A stretch of DNA of 64,000 bases, taken from Desulfosarcina alkanivorans. Lineage in GTDB: Bacteria; Desulfobacterota; Desulfobacteria; Desulfobacterales; Desulfosarcinaceae. Shown here in pieces: positions 27,043 through 36,125 of this stretch. The stretch spans positions 6,924,001-6,988,000 of the forward strand of contig NZ_AP021874.1 in assembly GCF_009688945.1 (NCBI RefSeq). The letters are read 5' to 3'. Made by a program: the position numbers and the translations under genes. Positions within the stretch are counted from its first letter, which is position 1. Each line of letters starts with the position of its first letter. Below the pieces are notes generated by a model. It was not told the origin of the DNA, did not search any database, and saw only the letters and a program-made list of their open reading frames with translations.

Positions 27043-27777
27043 ATGAACACTATCCAATACGGAACGCTTTACGGCATCGGCGTGGGGCCCGGTGACCCCG
27101 ACCTGATCCCCCTTAAATCGGTCCGGATCATCAACCGGGTCGAGGTGATCTTCGCGGCCTCCTCCACCAAAAATGAACACAGCCAGGCCGTCACCATTGC
27201 CGCCCCCCACATTCCCGAAAACAGCGACGTGCGGCTGCTGCCTTTTCCCATGACCAAGAACCAGGCCGAAAAAGAGGCCTGCTGGCAGGCCCATGCCCGC
27301 ACCATCATCGCCGAACTGGAAACCGGGCGAGACGTGGCTTTTCTCACCCTGGGCGATTCCCTGACCTACGCCACCTACGGGTATGTCCTCAAGTATGTGC
27401 TGGCCCTGGCGCCCGACGCACCGGTGGTCACCATTCCCGGTATTACGGCCTATCAGGCTGCGGCCGCCCGGGTGAACCGTCCGCTGGTGGAAGGCGAGGA
27501 ATCCCTGCTGGTATTGTCCGGCGTCGAGGGGGGCCACCGCCTGCGCCAGCTTTCGGAAACCGTGGATAACGTGGTTTTCATGAAAGCCTACCGCAACGCA
27601 GGGGATATCATCGACGCCCTGAAAGAGAAGCACATGATTGAAAACAGTGTGGCCGTGGCCAATTGCTGCCTGGCCAACGAAGAGGTGATCGAAGACGTCA
27701 ACACGTTGAAGCAGCGCAAACCGGGGTACTGGACCCTGGTCCTTGCCAAGAAAAAAAGCACCCATGAGGCAAGTTGA
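27043..27777 (+). CDS. cobI: precorrin-2/cobalt-factor II C20-methyltransferase
   Basis: This 244-residue SAM-dependent tetrapyrrole methylase has TLYGIGVGPGDPDLIPLKSV at the N-terminus, the substrate-loop LTLGDSLTYATYGYVLKYV and VVTIPGITAYQAAAARVNRP. It adds the C-20 methyl at the start of corrin ring contraction. The equivalent anaerobic-pathway name is CbiL. It lies 101 nt after cobH and overlaps the next membrane-protein gene by 14 nt. Confidence 0.93.
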   Translation: MNTIQYGTLYGIGVGPGDPDLIPLKSVRIINRVEVIFAASSTKNEHSQAVTIAAPHIPENSDVRLLPFPMTKNQAEKEACWQAHARTIIAELETGRDVAFLTLGDSLTYATYGYVLKYVLALAPDAPVVTIPGITAYQAAAARVNRPLVEGEESLLVLSGVEGGHRLRQLSETVDNVVFMKAYRNAGDIIDALKEKHMIENSVAVANCCLANEEVIEDVNTLKQRKPGYWTLVLAKKKSTHEAS

Positions 27778-28822
27778 GGCGCGGCTGCCCTATGCGGCCC
27801 TGGCGATTTCAATGGCCTGCTCCCTTCTGCTGGTCGGCTGGGGGTGGCTGAACCTGGATGGGCTGACCGCCGATCGGCTGGCCCGGCGCCTCATCGTCCC
27901 ACTGACCCGCCTGCTTGTTTTCATCGCCCTGGGACTGGTGGTCGGGCAGACGATCGAAGCCACCGGCTGGACCCGGCGTCTGGCCGTGGTGGCCGCTCCC
28001 CTGTTTCGCTTCAGCAACATAGGCCCTCGCTGTTCGGCCGCTTTCACGACAGCCTTTTTTTCCGGTGTGGCCGCCAACGCCATGCTGCTGTCCTTTTTCA
28101 AGGAGGCGACGATTACCCGGCGGCAATTGTTTCTGGGCAATCTCATGAACCAGCTGCCGGCTTATTTTCTTCACCTGCCGACCACCTTTTTCATTGTCAT
28201 CCCCCTCACCGGTCGTGCCGGGGCGCTTTATTTTCTGCTGACGTTTGTGGCCCTGGTCCTTCGGACCCTGCTGGTGATGATATACGGCCGTCTGTTCTGC
28301 ACGTCGGATTGGGTCTCGGAAGCGGCGGTCGACCCCGTGGCGCAGCGGGGCAAAGACCGGCGGGAGCCCATGGGAATCGTTCAGGCCATCCGAAAACGGA
28401 TGCCCGGGCGGCTGATCCGCATTGCCGTTTACGTGGTTCCCATCTACACCCTGGTGTTCATGGTCAACACCATGGGCGGCTTTGATGCGGCACGCGAGTG
28501 GCTGGCCCGGTTCGTGGTCACGAGCCTGCTGCCGGTGGAGTCCCTGTCCGTTGTCATTTTAAGCTTTGCCGCAGAGTTTACCTCCGGCTTCGCCGCTGCC
28601 GGCGCCCTGATGGAGGCCGGGGTCCTGACGGTCAAGCAGACCGTGATTGCGCTTCTGGCGGGCAATGTCGTGGCATTTCCCGTTCGTGCCCTGCGCCACC
28701 AATTGCCGCGTTATATGGGGATTTTCTCGCCGGCCATGGGCCTGCAGCTGCTGCTTCTCGGCCAGACGCTGCGCGTCATCAGCCTGGTGGTTGTCGGGGT
28801 TGGGTATTACTGGCTTTTTTAA
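27764..28822 (+). CDS. nucleoside-recognition (Gate) domain membrane protein in the corrinoid operon
   Basis: This 352-residue polytopic protein (about 8-9 TM segments) starts at ATG 27764 inside the end of cobI. It has two Gate/SpoIIIAEtype halves: RLIVPLTRLLVFIALGLVVG to AAFFTAFFSGVAANAMLLSF-like sequence, and RLIRIAVYVVPIYTLVFMVN to EFTSGFAAAGALMEAGVLTV. Family members (spore-maturation-like, FeoB-gate-like) are usually ion or small-molecule transporters. The tight coupling to cobI and the upstream corrinoid importer suggest a role in cobalt or corrinoid-precursor traffic. That is inference from position. No canonical cobalt transporter is in the window. Confidence 0.75.
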   Translation: MRQVEARLPYAALAISMACSLLLVGWGWLNLDGLTADRLARRLIVPLTRLLVFIALGLVVGQTIEATGWTRRLAVVAAPLFRFSNIGPRCSAAFTTAFFSGVAANAMLLSFFKEATITRRQLFLGNLMNQLPAYFLHLPTTFFIVIPLTGRAGALYFLLTFVALVLRTLLVMIYGRLFCTSDWVSEAAVDPVAQRGKDRREPMGIVQAIRKRMPGRLIRIAVYVVPIYTLVFMVNTMGGFDAAREWLARFVVTSLLPVESLSVVILSFAAEFTSGFAAAGALMEAGVLTVKQTVIALLAGNVVAFPVRALRHQLPRYMGIFSPAMGLQLLLLGQTLRVISLVVVGVGYYWLF

Positions 28823-29027
28823 ACGCGGCAAGGATTCGAGGATTCAGGGGAAGAGGCGTCCAACCGACGTCTGATCGATCGGCAATATGGGGTGCCTGGT
28901 TTCAGGTACAAAGACGATCCGGGAGTCTACATGCAATTGCACTGGTCTGGAACCCTTGACCCCTCCATCCCTTTGTGGCTCAATAGAGAGATCCCTGGGC
29001 CAGAAATACAACCTGGAATAGAGACCC

Positions 29028-30059
29028 ATGCATCCTTCCGAAAGTAATTTTCTGGCCGGCCAGCGCTTGATGGTCGGCTTTGACGGCACCGATTTCAACG
29101 ATGACCTGGAATTCCTTATCGGTACGCTGCAGGTGGGGGGGCTGATTCTCTTCTCCCGTAATGTGGATACACCCGATCAGATCCGGCATCTGTGCCGTGA
29201 CTGCCAGTCTTTCGCTGCCAGCTGCGGCCTGCCGCCACTGTTCATTGCCATCGACCAGGAGGGGGGGCAGGTGGCACGGCTCAGGGCGCCCTTTACCCAG
29301 TTTCCCGGAAATCCGGCCATGACGCATCCCGACGACGCCGCCCATTTTGCCCGGGTGACCGCCGGAGAACTCACCGGTGTGGGAATCAATATGGACATGG
29401 CGCCGGTTTTGGACGTTGCCCCCGAAGGGGTGGAAAGCGTCATGGCCGGCCGTGCCTTCGGCAGTGACCCCGGTTGGGTCGCCGCCATGGGAGCCACGAT
29501 GATCGACCATTTTCAGCGGCGCGGCATCATGGCGGTGGCCAAGCATTTTCCCGGCATCGGGCGCACGGTCCTGGACAGCCACCTGGCATTGCCCGACCTT
29601 GACATCGATGCCAAGACCCTGGCCGATTCGGATCTGGTTCCCTTCCAGGCCGCCATCCATGGCCGGGTGGCCGGCATCATGCTCTCCCACATCCGTTATG
29701 CCGGTATCGACCCGGTATGGCCGGCCAGCTTGAGCCCGGCGGTCACCGCCGACCTCCTGAGAGGCCGGATGGGGTACCAGGGTGTCGTGATGACGGACGA
29801 CCTGGACATGGGGGCGATCAAACCCAACCTCACCATCGACACGACCATCGGACAGATCATGATTGCCGATGTGGACATCGCCCTGATCTGCCACAAAGGG
29901 CCCGATATCCAGGCGGCGTGTGAGAAAATCCGCAAGGCGCTGGTTGCCGACAGGGGGCTCCGGCGGATGGGCGTGCGTTCGGTGGAACGGATTCTGCGCT
30001 TGAAGCGCAGGTTCCTGGCGGGGCCCTGGGCCTTGAAATACGAGAACCCGAGGGGTTGA
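29028..30059 (+). CDS. nagZ: beta-N-acetylhexosaminidase, glycoside hydrolase family 3 (NagZ-like)
   Basis: This 343-residue enzyme releases GlcNAc from peptidoglycan turnover products. It has the family's AIDQEGGQVARLRAPFTQFP, the catalytic-loop KHFPGIGRTVLDSHLALP (KHFPGxGxxxxDSH) with the acid/base Asp-His pair, and VMTDDLDMGAI with the nucleophile Asp. No signal peptide is seen, so it is cytoplasmic. The length matches single-domain NagZ. It stands outside the cob operon after a 205-nt gap and is followed 69 nt later by a DksA-like gene. Confidence 0.92.
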   Translation: MHPSESNFLAGQRLMVGFDGTDFNDDLEFLIGTLQVGGLILFSRNVDTPDQIRHLCRDCQSFAASCGLPPLFIAIDQEGGQVARLRAPFTQFPGNPAMTHPDDAAHFARVTAGELTGVGINMDMAPVLDVAPEGVESVMAGRAFGSDPGWVAAMGATMIDHFQRRGIMAVAKHFPGIGRTVLDSHLALPDLDIDAKTLADSDLVPFQAAIHGRVAGIMLSHIRYAGIDPVWPASLSPAVTADLLRGRMGYQGVVMTDDLDMGAIKPNLTIDTTIGQIMIADVDIALICHKGPDIQAACEKIRKALVADRGLRRMGVRSVERILRLKRRFLAGPWALKYENPRG

Positions 30060-30128
30060 CGACCGGTTCCGATAGATTGTATTCATGGTCCGATCAATAG
30101 TCGGCAGACTTTGAAGTAGGAGGAACTT

Positions 30129-30395
30129 ATGGCCGGAGGCTGGTCCCGCGACGGGGCCGTTCAGGATCAGATAGACGCCAGTGTCGAAGATGCCGTCAAG
30201 CTGGCCAGGAGCCGATTGCCCGATGGCGAGGGGTCAACCCATTGCGAGGAATGCGAACGCCTTATCCCCGAAGCTCGCCGCAGGGCCGTTCCCGGCGTTC
30301 GCCTGTGCGTCAGCTGCCAGTCGGCGCTCGAAAAAAAACAGACCGATACCACCGGTTTTAATCGGCGCGGAAGCAAAGACAGTCAGCTGAAGTAG
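30129..30395 (+). CDS. DksA/TraR-type C4 zinc finger protein (YbiI-like)
   Basis: This 88-residue protein has a C4 zinc finger, HCEECERLIPEARRRAVPGV then RLCVSCQ, characteristic of the short DksA/TraR family. It starts at ATG 30129 with AGGAGGAAC upstream. It lacks the long coiled coil of DksA, so RNA polymerase secondary-channel binding, if any, would resemble TraR or YbiI. It converges with tsaD, whose stop lies 4 nt away. Confidence 0.88.
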   Translation: MAGGWSRDGAVQDQIDASVEDAVKLARSRLPDGEGSTHCEECERLIPEARRRAVPGVRLCVSCQSALEKKQTDTTGFNRRGSKDSQLK

Positions 30396-30398
30396 GCC

Positions 30399-31403
30399 TC
30401 AGGGTTTGAATTTTACCCGTGAATAGACATCGTCGTCCATGCCGGCGCGTTCGCCGGCTTTCAGTCGATGGTAACCCACGGCGGCCACCATGGCGGCGTT
30501 GTCCCCGCACAGGTCAAGGGCGGGGATGTGAACGGTAATGCCTTTTTCCGCCGCATCCCGGGTGATGGCGTCGCGCAGGCCCCGGTTTGCGGCCACACCG
30601 CCCACCACGGCCAGATGGCCGCATCCCTTTTCTCCGGCTGCACGGATGATTTTGTATGCCAGCACATCCACTACGGCTGCCTGGAATCCGGCGGCAATGT
30701 GGGCCTGGTCATCCCGGTAGGTGTCCGGGTGGGTCTGAATATAACGGCCCACCGCCGACTTGATTCCGCTGAAGGAAAAATCGAACCGGGCCTTGTCGAG
30801 ATACGGCCGGGTGAAAAAAACCTTGCCCGAATCGCCCCGGGCCGCCAGCCGGTCGATCACCATCCCGCCGGGATAGCCCAGCCCCAGCATTTTCGCGACC
30901 TTGTCGTAGGCTTCCCCGGCGGCGTCATCCCGGGTCTGGCCCATCGGCTCGAACTCCCGGTGGGAGGTCACGTGATAGATGCTGGTGTGACCGCCGGAAA
31001 CCAGCAGGGCCACAAAGGGGAAGGGCGGCGGGTCCGGTTCCAGGAACACGGAATTGATATGCCCCTCAAGATGATCCACGCCAATCCACGGAATCCCATG
31101 GCCGTAAGCGAACCCCTTTGCAAATGAGAATCCCACCAGCAGCGACCCCACCAGGCCGGGCCCCTGGGTGACGGCCACCCCATCGATCCGGGTTTCGTCG
31201 ATACCCGCTTCGGCGATGGCGCCGTTGACAACGGGCACGATGGCCTCGATGTGTTTGCGGGAGGCCAGTTCCGGCACCACACCGCCGTAAGGGTGGTGGA
31301 CGGCTACCTGCGAAGCCACCACCGAGGAGAGCACCTGACGCCCGTCGCGCACCACCGCCGCCGCCGTTTCGTCGCAGGATGATTCTATACCGAGTACAAT
31401 CAT
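30399..31403 (-). CDS. tsaD: tRNA N6-threonylcarbamoyladenosine transferase TsaD
   Basis: This 334-residue protein transfers the threonylcarbamoyl group to A37 of ANN-decoding tRNAs. It starts MIVLGIESSCDETAAAVV at 31403. An open extension to 31448 lacks family sequence. The iron-binding motif is intact in GVDHLEGHINSVFL, with LLVSGGHTSIYHV, LGLGYPGGMVIDRLA and GGVAANRGLRDAI. It is essential in most bacteria. A minus-strand terminator at 31450-31490 separates it from the preceding purM. Confidence 0.96.
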   Translation of the reverse strand: MIVLGIESSCDETAAAVVRDGRQVLSSVVASQVAVHHPYGGVVPELASRKHIEAIVPVVNGAIAEAGIDETRIDGVAVTQGPGLVGSLLVGFSFAKGFAYGHGIPWIGVDHLEGHINSVFLEPDPPPFPFVALLVSGGHTSIYHVTSHREFEPMGQTRDDAAGEAYDKVAKMLGLGYPGGMVIDRLAARGDSGKVFFTRPYLDKARFDFSFSGIKSAVGRYIQTHPDTYRDDQAHIAAGFQAAVVDVLAYKIIRAAGEKGCGHLAVVGGVAANRGLRDAITRDAAEKGITVHIPALDLCGDNAAMVAAVGYHRLKAGERAGMDDDVYSRVKFKP

Positions 31404-31449
31404 GGTTCTCTTTCCGATCGGTTGCCGGTGGGCCTGACCGGCAACCAAT

Positions 31450-31490
31450 AAAAAACCGAAACAGCGGCCATTTTCACCGGCCGTTCCGGC
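31450..31490 (-). terminator. intrinsic terminator downstream of purM and the tiny ORF
   Basis: On the minus strand the stem CCGGAACGGCC / GGCCGCTGTTTCGG with a short loop is followed by TTTTTTA. It ends the purM transcript before tsaD, so tsaD probably has its own promoter in the 45 nt between them. Confidence 0.75.
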
Positions 31491-31578
31491 TTAAGTGCTC
31501 ATTTCATCCATCAACGGGTTATCCCTGATTCTTTTTCCGGCTGGCAGACCCCGGACCGGGGTTTCGACTACCGGGCGC

Positions 31579-31665
31579 TCAGGTTTTGCAGACCGGCTGC
31601 CGCTTCTGCCCCTCGGCGATCCATTCGAACAAACGGGAGATGGACGCTATGATTTTTTTAAACAT
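31579..31665 (-). CDS. possible 28-residue small protein downstream of purM
   Basis: From ATG 31665 the minus strand reads MFKKIIASISRLFEWIAEGQ, then KRQPVCKT and TGA. A GGGAG ribosome site lies 5-6 nt upstream and the start is 35 nt after purM. The sequence is an amphipathic helix with a cationic tail ending near a Cys. It may be a real small protein or chance. Conservation in relatives would decide. Confidence 0.4.
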   Translation of the reverse strand: MFKKIIASISRLFEWIAEGQKRQPVCKT

Positions 31666-31700
31666 GGATACTCCCATCAAATGCGGTCTGATCCCGGGCT

Positions 31701-32747
31701 TTATACCAGTTGAACCCGGGACCTCGCGTTTTTACGGGTTTGGGTCACTTCTCCGATGGCCCACGCTTTCTCGCCGCTGCCGGACAGCCGGTTAAGCACT
31801 TCCTGGGTGCTTTCCTCCGGTACCACCGCTACCAGACCGACGCCATTGTTGAAGGTGCGCATCATCTCTTTTTCATCGACATTGCCCGCATCCTGCAAAA
31901 AGGGGAAGACGGGCGGAATGTCCCAGGATCCTTTTTTGATGGCGATACCGCAGGCCTGGGGGATCACGCGGATAATGTTGTCCGTGATGCCGCCGCCGGT
32001 AATGTGCGCCAGCCCCTGGATGGGAAGATCGCGAACCAGGGACTGGATGGTTTCCGAATAAATCCGGGTGGGGGTGATCAATTCTTCTCCCAGGGGTTTT
32101 CCCAGTTCGGGGACGTGGCTGTCCACCTTCAGCCCCAGCACATCGAAGCAGATTTTACGCACCAAGGAATAGCCGTTGCTGTGCAGGCCGCTGGAGGCGA
32201 TGCCGATGATCTGGTGCCCGGGTCGGATTTCCGAGCCGTCGACAATTTTGGTGTTGTCGACGAGGCCCACGGCAAAGCCGGCCAGGTCATATTCATTGTC
32301 CTGGTAAAAACCGGGCATCTCTGCGGTTTCCCCTCCGATGAGGGCGCAATCGGCCTGTATGCATCCGTCGCCGATGCCTTTGACGATATCGGTGACCGTG
32401 CCGGTCTTGAGCTTTCCCGTGGCCAGGTAGTCCAGGAAGAAAAGGGGCCTGGCGCCCTGAACGGCAATGTCGTTCACGCACATGGCCACCAGGTCGATGC
32501 CCACCGTGTCATGGCGATCCATCAAAAAGGCGATCTTCAGCTTGGTGCCCACACCGTCCGTGGAGCTGACCAGCACCGGGCTTTCCATATTGGCGGTGTT
32601 CAGGGAGAACAGGCCGCCGAATCCCCCGATTTCACCCATGACGCCGGTCCTTCGGGTTTTCTTGGCGATCTTTTTTATGGCATCGACAAGGTGATCGGCC
32701 TTGTCGATGTCGACGCCGGCATCGGCATAGGTCAGCTTTTTTTTCAT
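31701..32747 (-). CDS. purM: phosphoribosylformylglycinamidine cyclo-ligase PurM
   Basis: This 348-residue ATP-dependent enzyme closes the imidazole ring in purine synthesis (FGAM to AIR). It shows LTYADAGVDIDKADHLVDAI, VLVSSTDGVGTKLKIAFLMD, VAMCVNDIAVQGARPLFFLD, ALIGGETAEMPGFYQDNEYD and HITGGGITDNIIRVIP. Length and motifs are complete. It is the first gene of a short minus-strand transcript and is divergent from the aminotransferase. Confidence 0.96.
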   Translation of the reverse strand: MKKKLTYADAGVDIDKADHLVDAIKKIAKKTRRTGVMGEIGGFGGLFSLNTANMESPVLVSSTDGVGTKLKIAFLMDRHDTVGIDLVAMCVNDIAVQGARPLFFLDYLATGKLKTGTVTDIVKGIGDGCIQADCALIGGETAEMPGFYQDNEYDLAGFAVGLVDNTKIVDGSEIRPGHQIIGIASSGLHSNGYSLVRKICFDVLGLKVDSHVPELGKPLGEELITPTRIYSETIQSLVRDLPIQGLAHITGGGITDNIIRVIPQACGIAIKKGSWDIPPVFPFLQDAGNVDEKEMMRTFNNGVGLVAVVPEESTQEVLNRLSGSGEKAWAIGEVTQTRKNARSRVQLV

Positions 32748-33174
32748 TCAAATACTCCTGACGGTTATTCGGCTGATTGGTGGATTCATTGTCAAAACGC
32801 CCTGTCTCTGCCCAAAGACGGTATTGGGATCAATCTCATATCTTCAGAATACGCTGTGGATCCTTTGGGTTGAAAGGTCAGGCCACCTCGATCCGGCCGG
32901 ACGGCAACGTATAGAACAGGCGCTGTAAATAGGCGTAAAACTAATCTGATACCACCAAAAAGTCAAACCCATTTCCACGGATATTGGTGGATAAAGATCC
33001 CCGTGACCCGGGTCGCCGACGCTGATCGGGCCATGCCGCCGCGTTGCGGCCGACACGGCCAATAAAATTTTGACAATCTTCGGTGACTATTATATTTATC
33101 TTTATATTCAAGCCCTTTCTGACCGACTTTTAAAAACTATAACACCGCCCATATTTACCTAAAAGGAAGGCATC

Positions 33175-34341
33175 ATGACCCGATTCGCCAGGCTGGACCG
33201 TTTGCCGCCCTATGTGTTCGCCACCGTCAACGAGATCAAAATGGAAGCCCGGCGCGCCGGGGAAGACATTATCGACCTGGGCATGGGCAACCCGGACATC
33301 GGCACGCCCCAGCACATTGTGGACAAGCTTACCGAGGCATCCCAGAATCCCCGGAACCATCGCTATTCGGCCTCCATGGGCATCACCAAACTGCGCATGG
33401 CCATCAGCGACTGGTACAAACGCCGCTACGATGTGGACATCGATCCCGAAAGGGAGGCCATCGTCACCATCGGCGTCAAAGAAGGCATGTCTCATCTGAT
33501 TCTGGTGACCATTCGGCCCGGCGACGTGGTGTTTGCCCCCAACCCCACTTATCCCATCCATCCTTACTCCTCTATTATTTCCGGCGGTGATGTGCGGGGC
33601 ATCCCGGCAGGCCCCGACCAGGATTTTTTCGAGAACCTGATCCAGGCCACCAAGCAGACCTGGCCCCGGCCCAAGGTGCTGGTGCTCAGCTACCCCCACA
33701 ACCCCACCACGGAAGTGGTGGATCTGGATTTTTTCCAGCGGGTGGTGGATTTTGCCAGGGAACACGACATCATGGTGATCCATGATTTCGCCTATGCCGA
33801 TCTGACCTTCGACGGATACGTGGCCCCCAGCTTTCTGCAGGCCAGGGGGGCCAAGGAGGTGGGGGTTGAGTTCTTCTCCATGTCCAAGAGTTACTCCATG
33901 GCCGGGTGGCGGGTCGGCTATTGCGTCGGCAACCCGGAAACCATCGCCGCCCTGAAGCGCATAAAAAGTTACCTGGACTACGGGATTTTCCAGCCGATCC
34001 AGATCGCCTCAATCATTGCCTTGAACGGCCCCCAGGAGTGCGTGGCCGAGATCCGCGATACCTATAAATCACGGCGCGATGCCCTTATTTCCGGATTGTC
34101 GCGGGCCGGCTGGGAAATCGAAAGCCCCAAGGGCACCATGTTCGTCTGGGCAAAAATCCCGGAGCAATACAGCAAGATGGGGTCCGTGGAGTTTTCCAAA
34201 TTCCTCATCCGTGAGGCCCAGGTGGCCGTATCGCCGGGCCTGGGATTCGGCGAATACGGCGACGACTATGTGCGCTTTGCCCTCATCGAAAACAACATGC
34301 GCATCAGCCAGGCGGTGAGAGGTATCCGCAAAGTATTGTAG
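33175..34341 (+). CDS. alaC: alanine/glutamate-type class I aminotransferase (AlaC-like)
   Basis: This 388-residue fold-type I PLP aminotransferase starts at ATG 33175 with AAAGGAAGG upstream. Features are IIDLGMGNPDIGTPQHIVD, the NPTYPIHPY loop, LVLSYPHNPTTEVV, and the PLP-lysine site EFFSMSKSYSMAGWRVGYCV. The sequence agrees with AlaC/YfdZ-type aminotransferases, which make alanine from pyruvate and glutamate. LL-diaminopimelate aminotransferase is a less likely alternative. A diverged copy of its codons at 33997-34080 occurs again at 41437. Confidence 0.88.
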   Translation: MTRFARLDRLPPYVFATVNEIKMEARRAGEDIIDLGMGNPDIGTPQHIVDKLTEASQNPRNHRYSASMGITKLRMAISDWYKRRYDVDIDPEREAIVTIGVKEGMSHLILVTIRPGDVVFAPNPTYPIHPYSSIISGGDVRGIPAGPDQDFFENLIQATKQTWPRPKVLVLSYPHNPTTEVVDLDFFQRVVDFAREHDIMVIHDFAYADLTFDGYVAPSFLQARGAKEVGVEFFSMSKSYSMAGWRVGYCVGNPETIAALKRIKSYLDYGIFQPIQIASIIALNGPQECVAEIRDTYKSRRDALISGLSRAGWEIESPKGTMFVWAKIPEQYSKMGSVEFSKFLIREAQVAVSPGLGFGEYGDDYVRFALIENNMRISQAVRGIRKVL

Positions 34342-34782
34342 ACGTTCAGGCAATGATTTTGGCGGCGTTACCGGTCGTCTCGGTATGCCTGATACATCTT
34401 CCTTCCTCCGGCCTTGCCAAAAACTGTGTCTGAACGTCTGCATGAAGACCTGCTGTCAGGGGGTGCGCTTCATGTTTCGACCTCGCTGCGGCCTTGGCGT
34501 GTCGCAGATCCCGCACCGCGGGGGGCAGAACTCCACCATTTCAGGGCAGGCTCCGCACCCAGGACAACGCTTTTGGACTGCGCTATCGGTCGTTGCGGTA
34601 TGGATCATACAGAACTCAATTTATGTGAAGCCGGGGTTTAAGTTTTAGCGATATCCTTCAAATTAGATGATATGCTGGAATTGGCTATTTGGCCCCCTGT
34701 ATTGGGTGTTAACAAGACGTCTATTGTAATCAATGTCCGGTATTTATTAATTCATGGTAAATTCGACACTTCTAAGGAAGTT
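34342..34782. other. intergenic transition into an AT-rich island
   Basis: No convincing gene lies in these 440 nt. The first part is GC-rich like the host genes. From about 34640 the sequence becomes clearly AT-rich and stays so to about 37250. The short stretch at 34389-34420 resembles 41520-41552 (TCCTCCGGCCTTGCC), part of a duplicated alaC-region fragment. Confidence 0.5.
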
Positions 34783-35478
34783 ATGATTTCAAGAAGACAA
34801 CTATTGTATTTCTCTACTCTGTTTTTTTTCTATTCGCCTCTTGCAACCCTAAAATCTTTCGCTGTGGCAGATGGGGATAAATATGAAAAACGATACCCGT
34901 TGACCATTGACTTACTAAAAAAAGCTTATAGAACAGAGATGATCGCCAGTAAGCATTATGATGGATATTGCCAGAAAGCCCTTTCTGAAGATTATCAAAA
35001 TATTGCATATCTTTTTTCCACATTATCAGTCTCTGAGAAAATACATGCAGATAACTATCAAAAATTAATCGTTTCTTTAGGAACAACGCTACGAAAAATA
35101 GAAATATCCGTATCCATTTCCAACACCAAGGAAAATCTAAATACTGCATCCATGAAAGAGTTAGAAAAAATAAATAAATTTTACCCGGAAATTCTAAAAG
35201 AATTATCATCTGAGTCACATGAACAGGCTGTAAAAAGTTGCATGTATTCCTGGAAATCGCATCAACAACACGAAGAGATGATAAATGATATCAAAAAATA
35301 TTCTGGAGTATTTTTCAGACTGTTAGCCAGAAAAATTGAAGATATGAAACCCAATTATTATGTGTGTGAAATTTGTGGCTCTACAATAACTGAAAAACCG
35401 GAAAAGCCATGCGTGATATGCAGCTACCCTATGTCTCATTACAGAGCGATTAAACGACCAATTCTGTTGACCCCTTGA
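34783..35478 (+). CDS. exported ferritin-like (rubrerythrin-type) protein with C-terminal zinc/rubredoxin-like ribbon
   Basis: From ATG 34783 (AAGGAAG upstream) this is a 231-residue protein. The N-terminus MISRRQLLYFSTLFFFY looks like a Tat signal (SRRQLL). The middle is an all-helical ferritin-like domain with LLKKAYRTEMIASKHYDGYC and YLFSTLSVSEKIHADNYQKL, matching rubrerythrin helices that carry iron-binding Glu and His. The C-terminus YYVCEICGSTITEKPEKPCV then ICSYP holds two CxxC pairs. A periplasmic peroxide-reducing or iron-handling role is likely by family. The coding sequence is AT-rich, unlike its surroundings, suggesting transfer. A frame from 34672 is open but lies before the signal. 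Confidence 0.75.
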   Translation: MISRRQLLYFSTLFFFYSPLATLKSFAVADGDKYEKRYPLTIDLLKKAYRTEMIASKHYDGYCQKALSEDYQNIAYLFSTLSVSEKIHADNYQKLIVSLGTTLRKIEISVSISNTKENLNTASMKELEKINKFYPEILKELSSESHEQAVKSCMYSWKSHQQHEEMINDIKKYSGVFFRLLARKIEDMKPNYYVCEICGSTITEKPEKPCVICSYPMSHYRAIKRPILLTP

Positions 35479-35638
35479 TACCGTCAAACAAAAATCTGCC
35501 GAACGGGTTCAAAACGGCCTTGACGGTGCTCTTCATTTGGTCAGCAAATGCGTAGGCAAGAGAATGTCCTTTAAGATTAAAGTGGTACGCTGATGATTAT
35601 CAACGCATATCGGCAGCTCTTATATAAAACTCAACAAA

Positions 35639-36091
35639 TTAATCAACGGCCCGGTTTTTGGGTTCGCTGAATTTAAAGGTTAGATCAATATCATATTTTT
35701 CTTTAACTTTATGCTTTATCCATTCTTCAGCATCATCTCTCTCTTTGAAGACCATTGTCTCCCACTGTAGATCATTAATTTCAATAAGAGTTTCCCACAT
35801 ACGTGAGACACCAAATTCGACATCTTTTTTTGCTACAATTGCTACAATGTATTCGGGTAAGTATTTTGAAATTTCTTTATCCTGGGCCGCTATAGTTTCT
35901 ATTTCAGACGCTGACACATCGAAATTAGAAGCATAAGAATAGTCTACAATGCAGTATTTACTGGTTTTAATTTTTTCTTTAAAAGATAAAAGTGTCCTAT
36001 TTGAATGAATAATCTCTTCACCGGCGACTATTCCCTCACCAATGAACACAACACCTAATCCAGCATCCAAATTTTTCATCTTTATAGACAT
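35639..36091 (-). CDS. hypothetical protein, SpoIIAA/STAS-like fold possible
   Basis: This 150-residue, AT-rich protein starts MSIKMKNLDAGLGVVFIGEG. The alternation of short strands and helices (GVVFIGEGIVAGEEIIHSNR; KTSKYCIVDYSYASNFDVSA; LPEYIVAIVAKKDVEFGVSR; FKERDDAEEWIKHKVKEK) resembles SpoIIAA-like/STAS small domains. I do not recognise the family firmly. It lies in the AT-rich island and converges with the ferritin-like gene. It has no partner visible. Confidence 0.6.
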   Translation of the reverse strand: MSIKMKNLDAGLGVVFIGEGIVAGEEIIHSNRTLLSFKEKIKTSKYCIVDYSYASNFDVSASEIETIAAQDKEISKYLPEYIVAIVAKKDVEFGVSRMWETLIEINDLQWETMVFKERDDAEEWIKHKVKEKYDIDLTFKFSEPKNRAVD

Positions 36092-36125
36092 GACGTTTTC
36101 CTATAAGGATCTATCATCAGTTAGT

